A stretch of DNA of 5,286 nt from Geobacter sp. (GTDB lineage: Bacteria; Desulfobacterota; Desulfuromonadia; Geobacterales; Geobacteraceae), in contig DNRQ01000021.1 of the NCBI GenBank assembly GCA_003499925.1, positions 26,035-31,320 of the forward strand, read 5' to 3'. Positions 5,270-5,286 of the stretch are shown here, one piece after another (position 1 is the stretch's first letter; every line of letters begins with the position of its first letter). The position numbers were made by a program, and so were the translations under genes. Below the pieces are notes generated by a model that saw only the letters and a program-made list of their open reading frames with translations, did not search any database and was not told the DNA's origin.

Positions 5270-5286
5270 CCTCCCTTGATGGGAGG
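5270..5286 (-). repeat. Palindromic repeat, copy 4, cut by the window edge
   Basis: CCTCCC (5270-5275) and GGGAGG (5281-5286) pair around TTGAT. Read on the minus strand, the core ATCAAGGGAGG resembles the TTCAAGGGGAGG of copies 1 and 2. The element runs to the last base of the window and may continue beyond it. Confidence 0.5.

Overview
The window looks like chromosomal DNA from a Gram-negative, GC-rich bacterium. The best guess is a member of the Geobacterales (Geobacter/Geomonas/Citrifermentans type, Desulfuromonadota). This rests on three things: the style of the proteins, especially a histidine kinase with an N-terminal ABC-substrate-binding-like sensor and an 'LHNVGNVLNSV' H-box; strong GGAGG-type ribosome binding sites; and intergenic palindromes of the CCTCCCCTTCAAGGGGAGG type. 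The taxon is an inference from memory of such genomes, not from a search.

Layout. Positions 1-139 are non-coding and carry one copy of the CCTCCCC/GGGGAGG palindrome. Positions 140-1339 (minus strand) encode an L-2-hydroxyglutarate dehydrogenase/oxidase (LhgO family). Positions 1340-1648 form a divergent, relatively AT-rich intergenic region with a good sigma70-type promoter pointing left to lhgO and a weaker one pointing right. Positions 1649-2217 (plus strand) hold a type II toxin-antitoxin pair: a Phd/YefM-family antitoxin and a RelE/ParE-family toxin that starts with TTG inside the antitoxin stop codon. Positions 2314-2916 encode a Can-type beta-carbonic anhydrase with all zinc ligands and the residues of the non-catalytic bicarbonate site. 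Positions 3027-5033 encode a membrane sensor histidine kinase with a periplasmic ABC-substrate-binding-like domain and no receiver domain. Positions 5034-5286 are non-coding and packed with palindromes: two opposed copies sit inside a longer 19-nt inverted repeat, and another copy is cut by the window edge.

How the genes relate. Only the antitoxin and toxin are clearly a functional unit (4-nt overlap, one strong RBS, one upstream promoter candidate). The carbonic anhydrase and the kinase lie on the same strand with gaps of 96 and 110 nt before them; co-transcription is possible but not shown, and no partner response regulator is present. lhgO is a separate, divergent metabolic gene. The toxin-antitoxin segment is visibly more AT-rich than its neighbours, which suggests a later insertion between lhgO and the carbonic anhydrase gene.

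No clearly new biological system is visible. The points most worth a second look are the nested palindrome element at 5063-5182, the non-canonical H-box of the kinase, and the toxin-antitoxin insertion.
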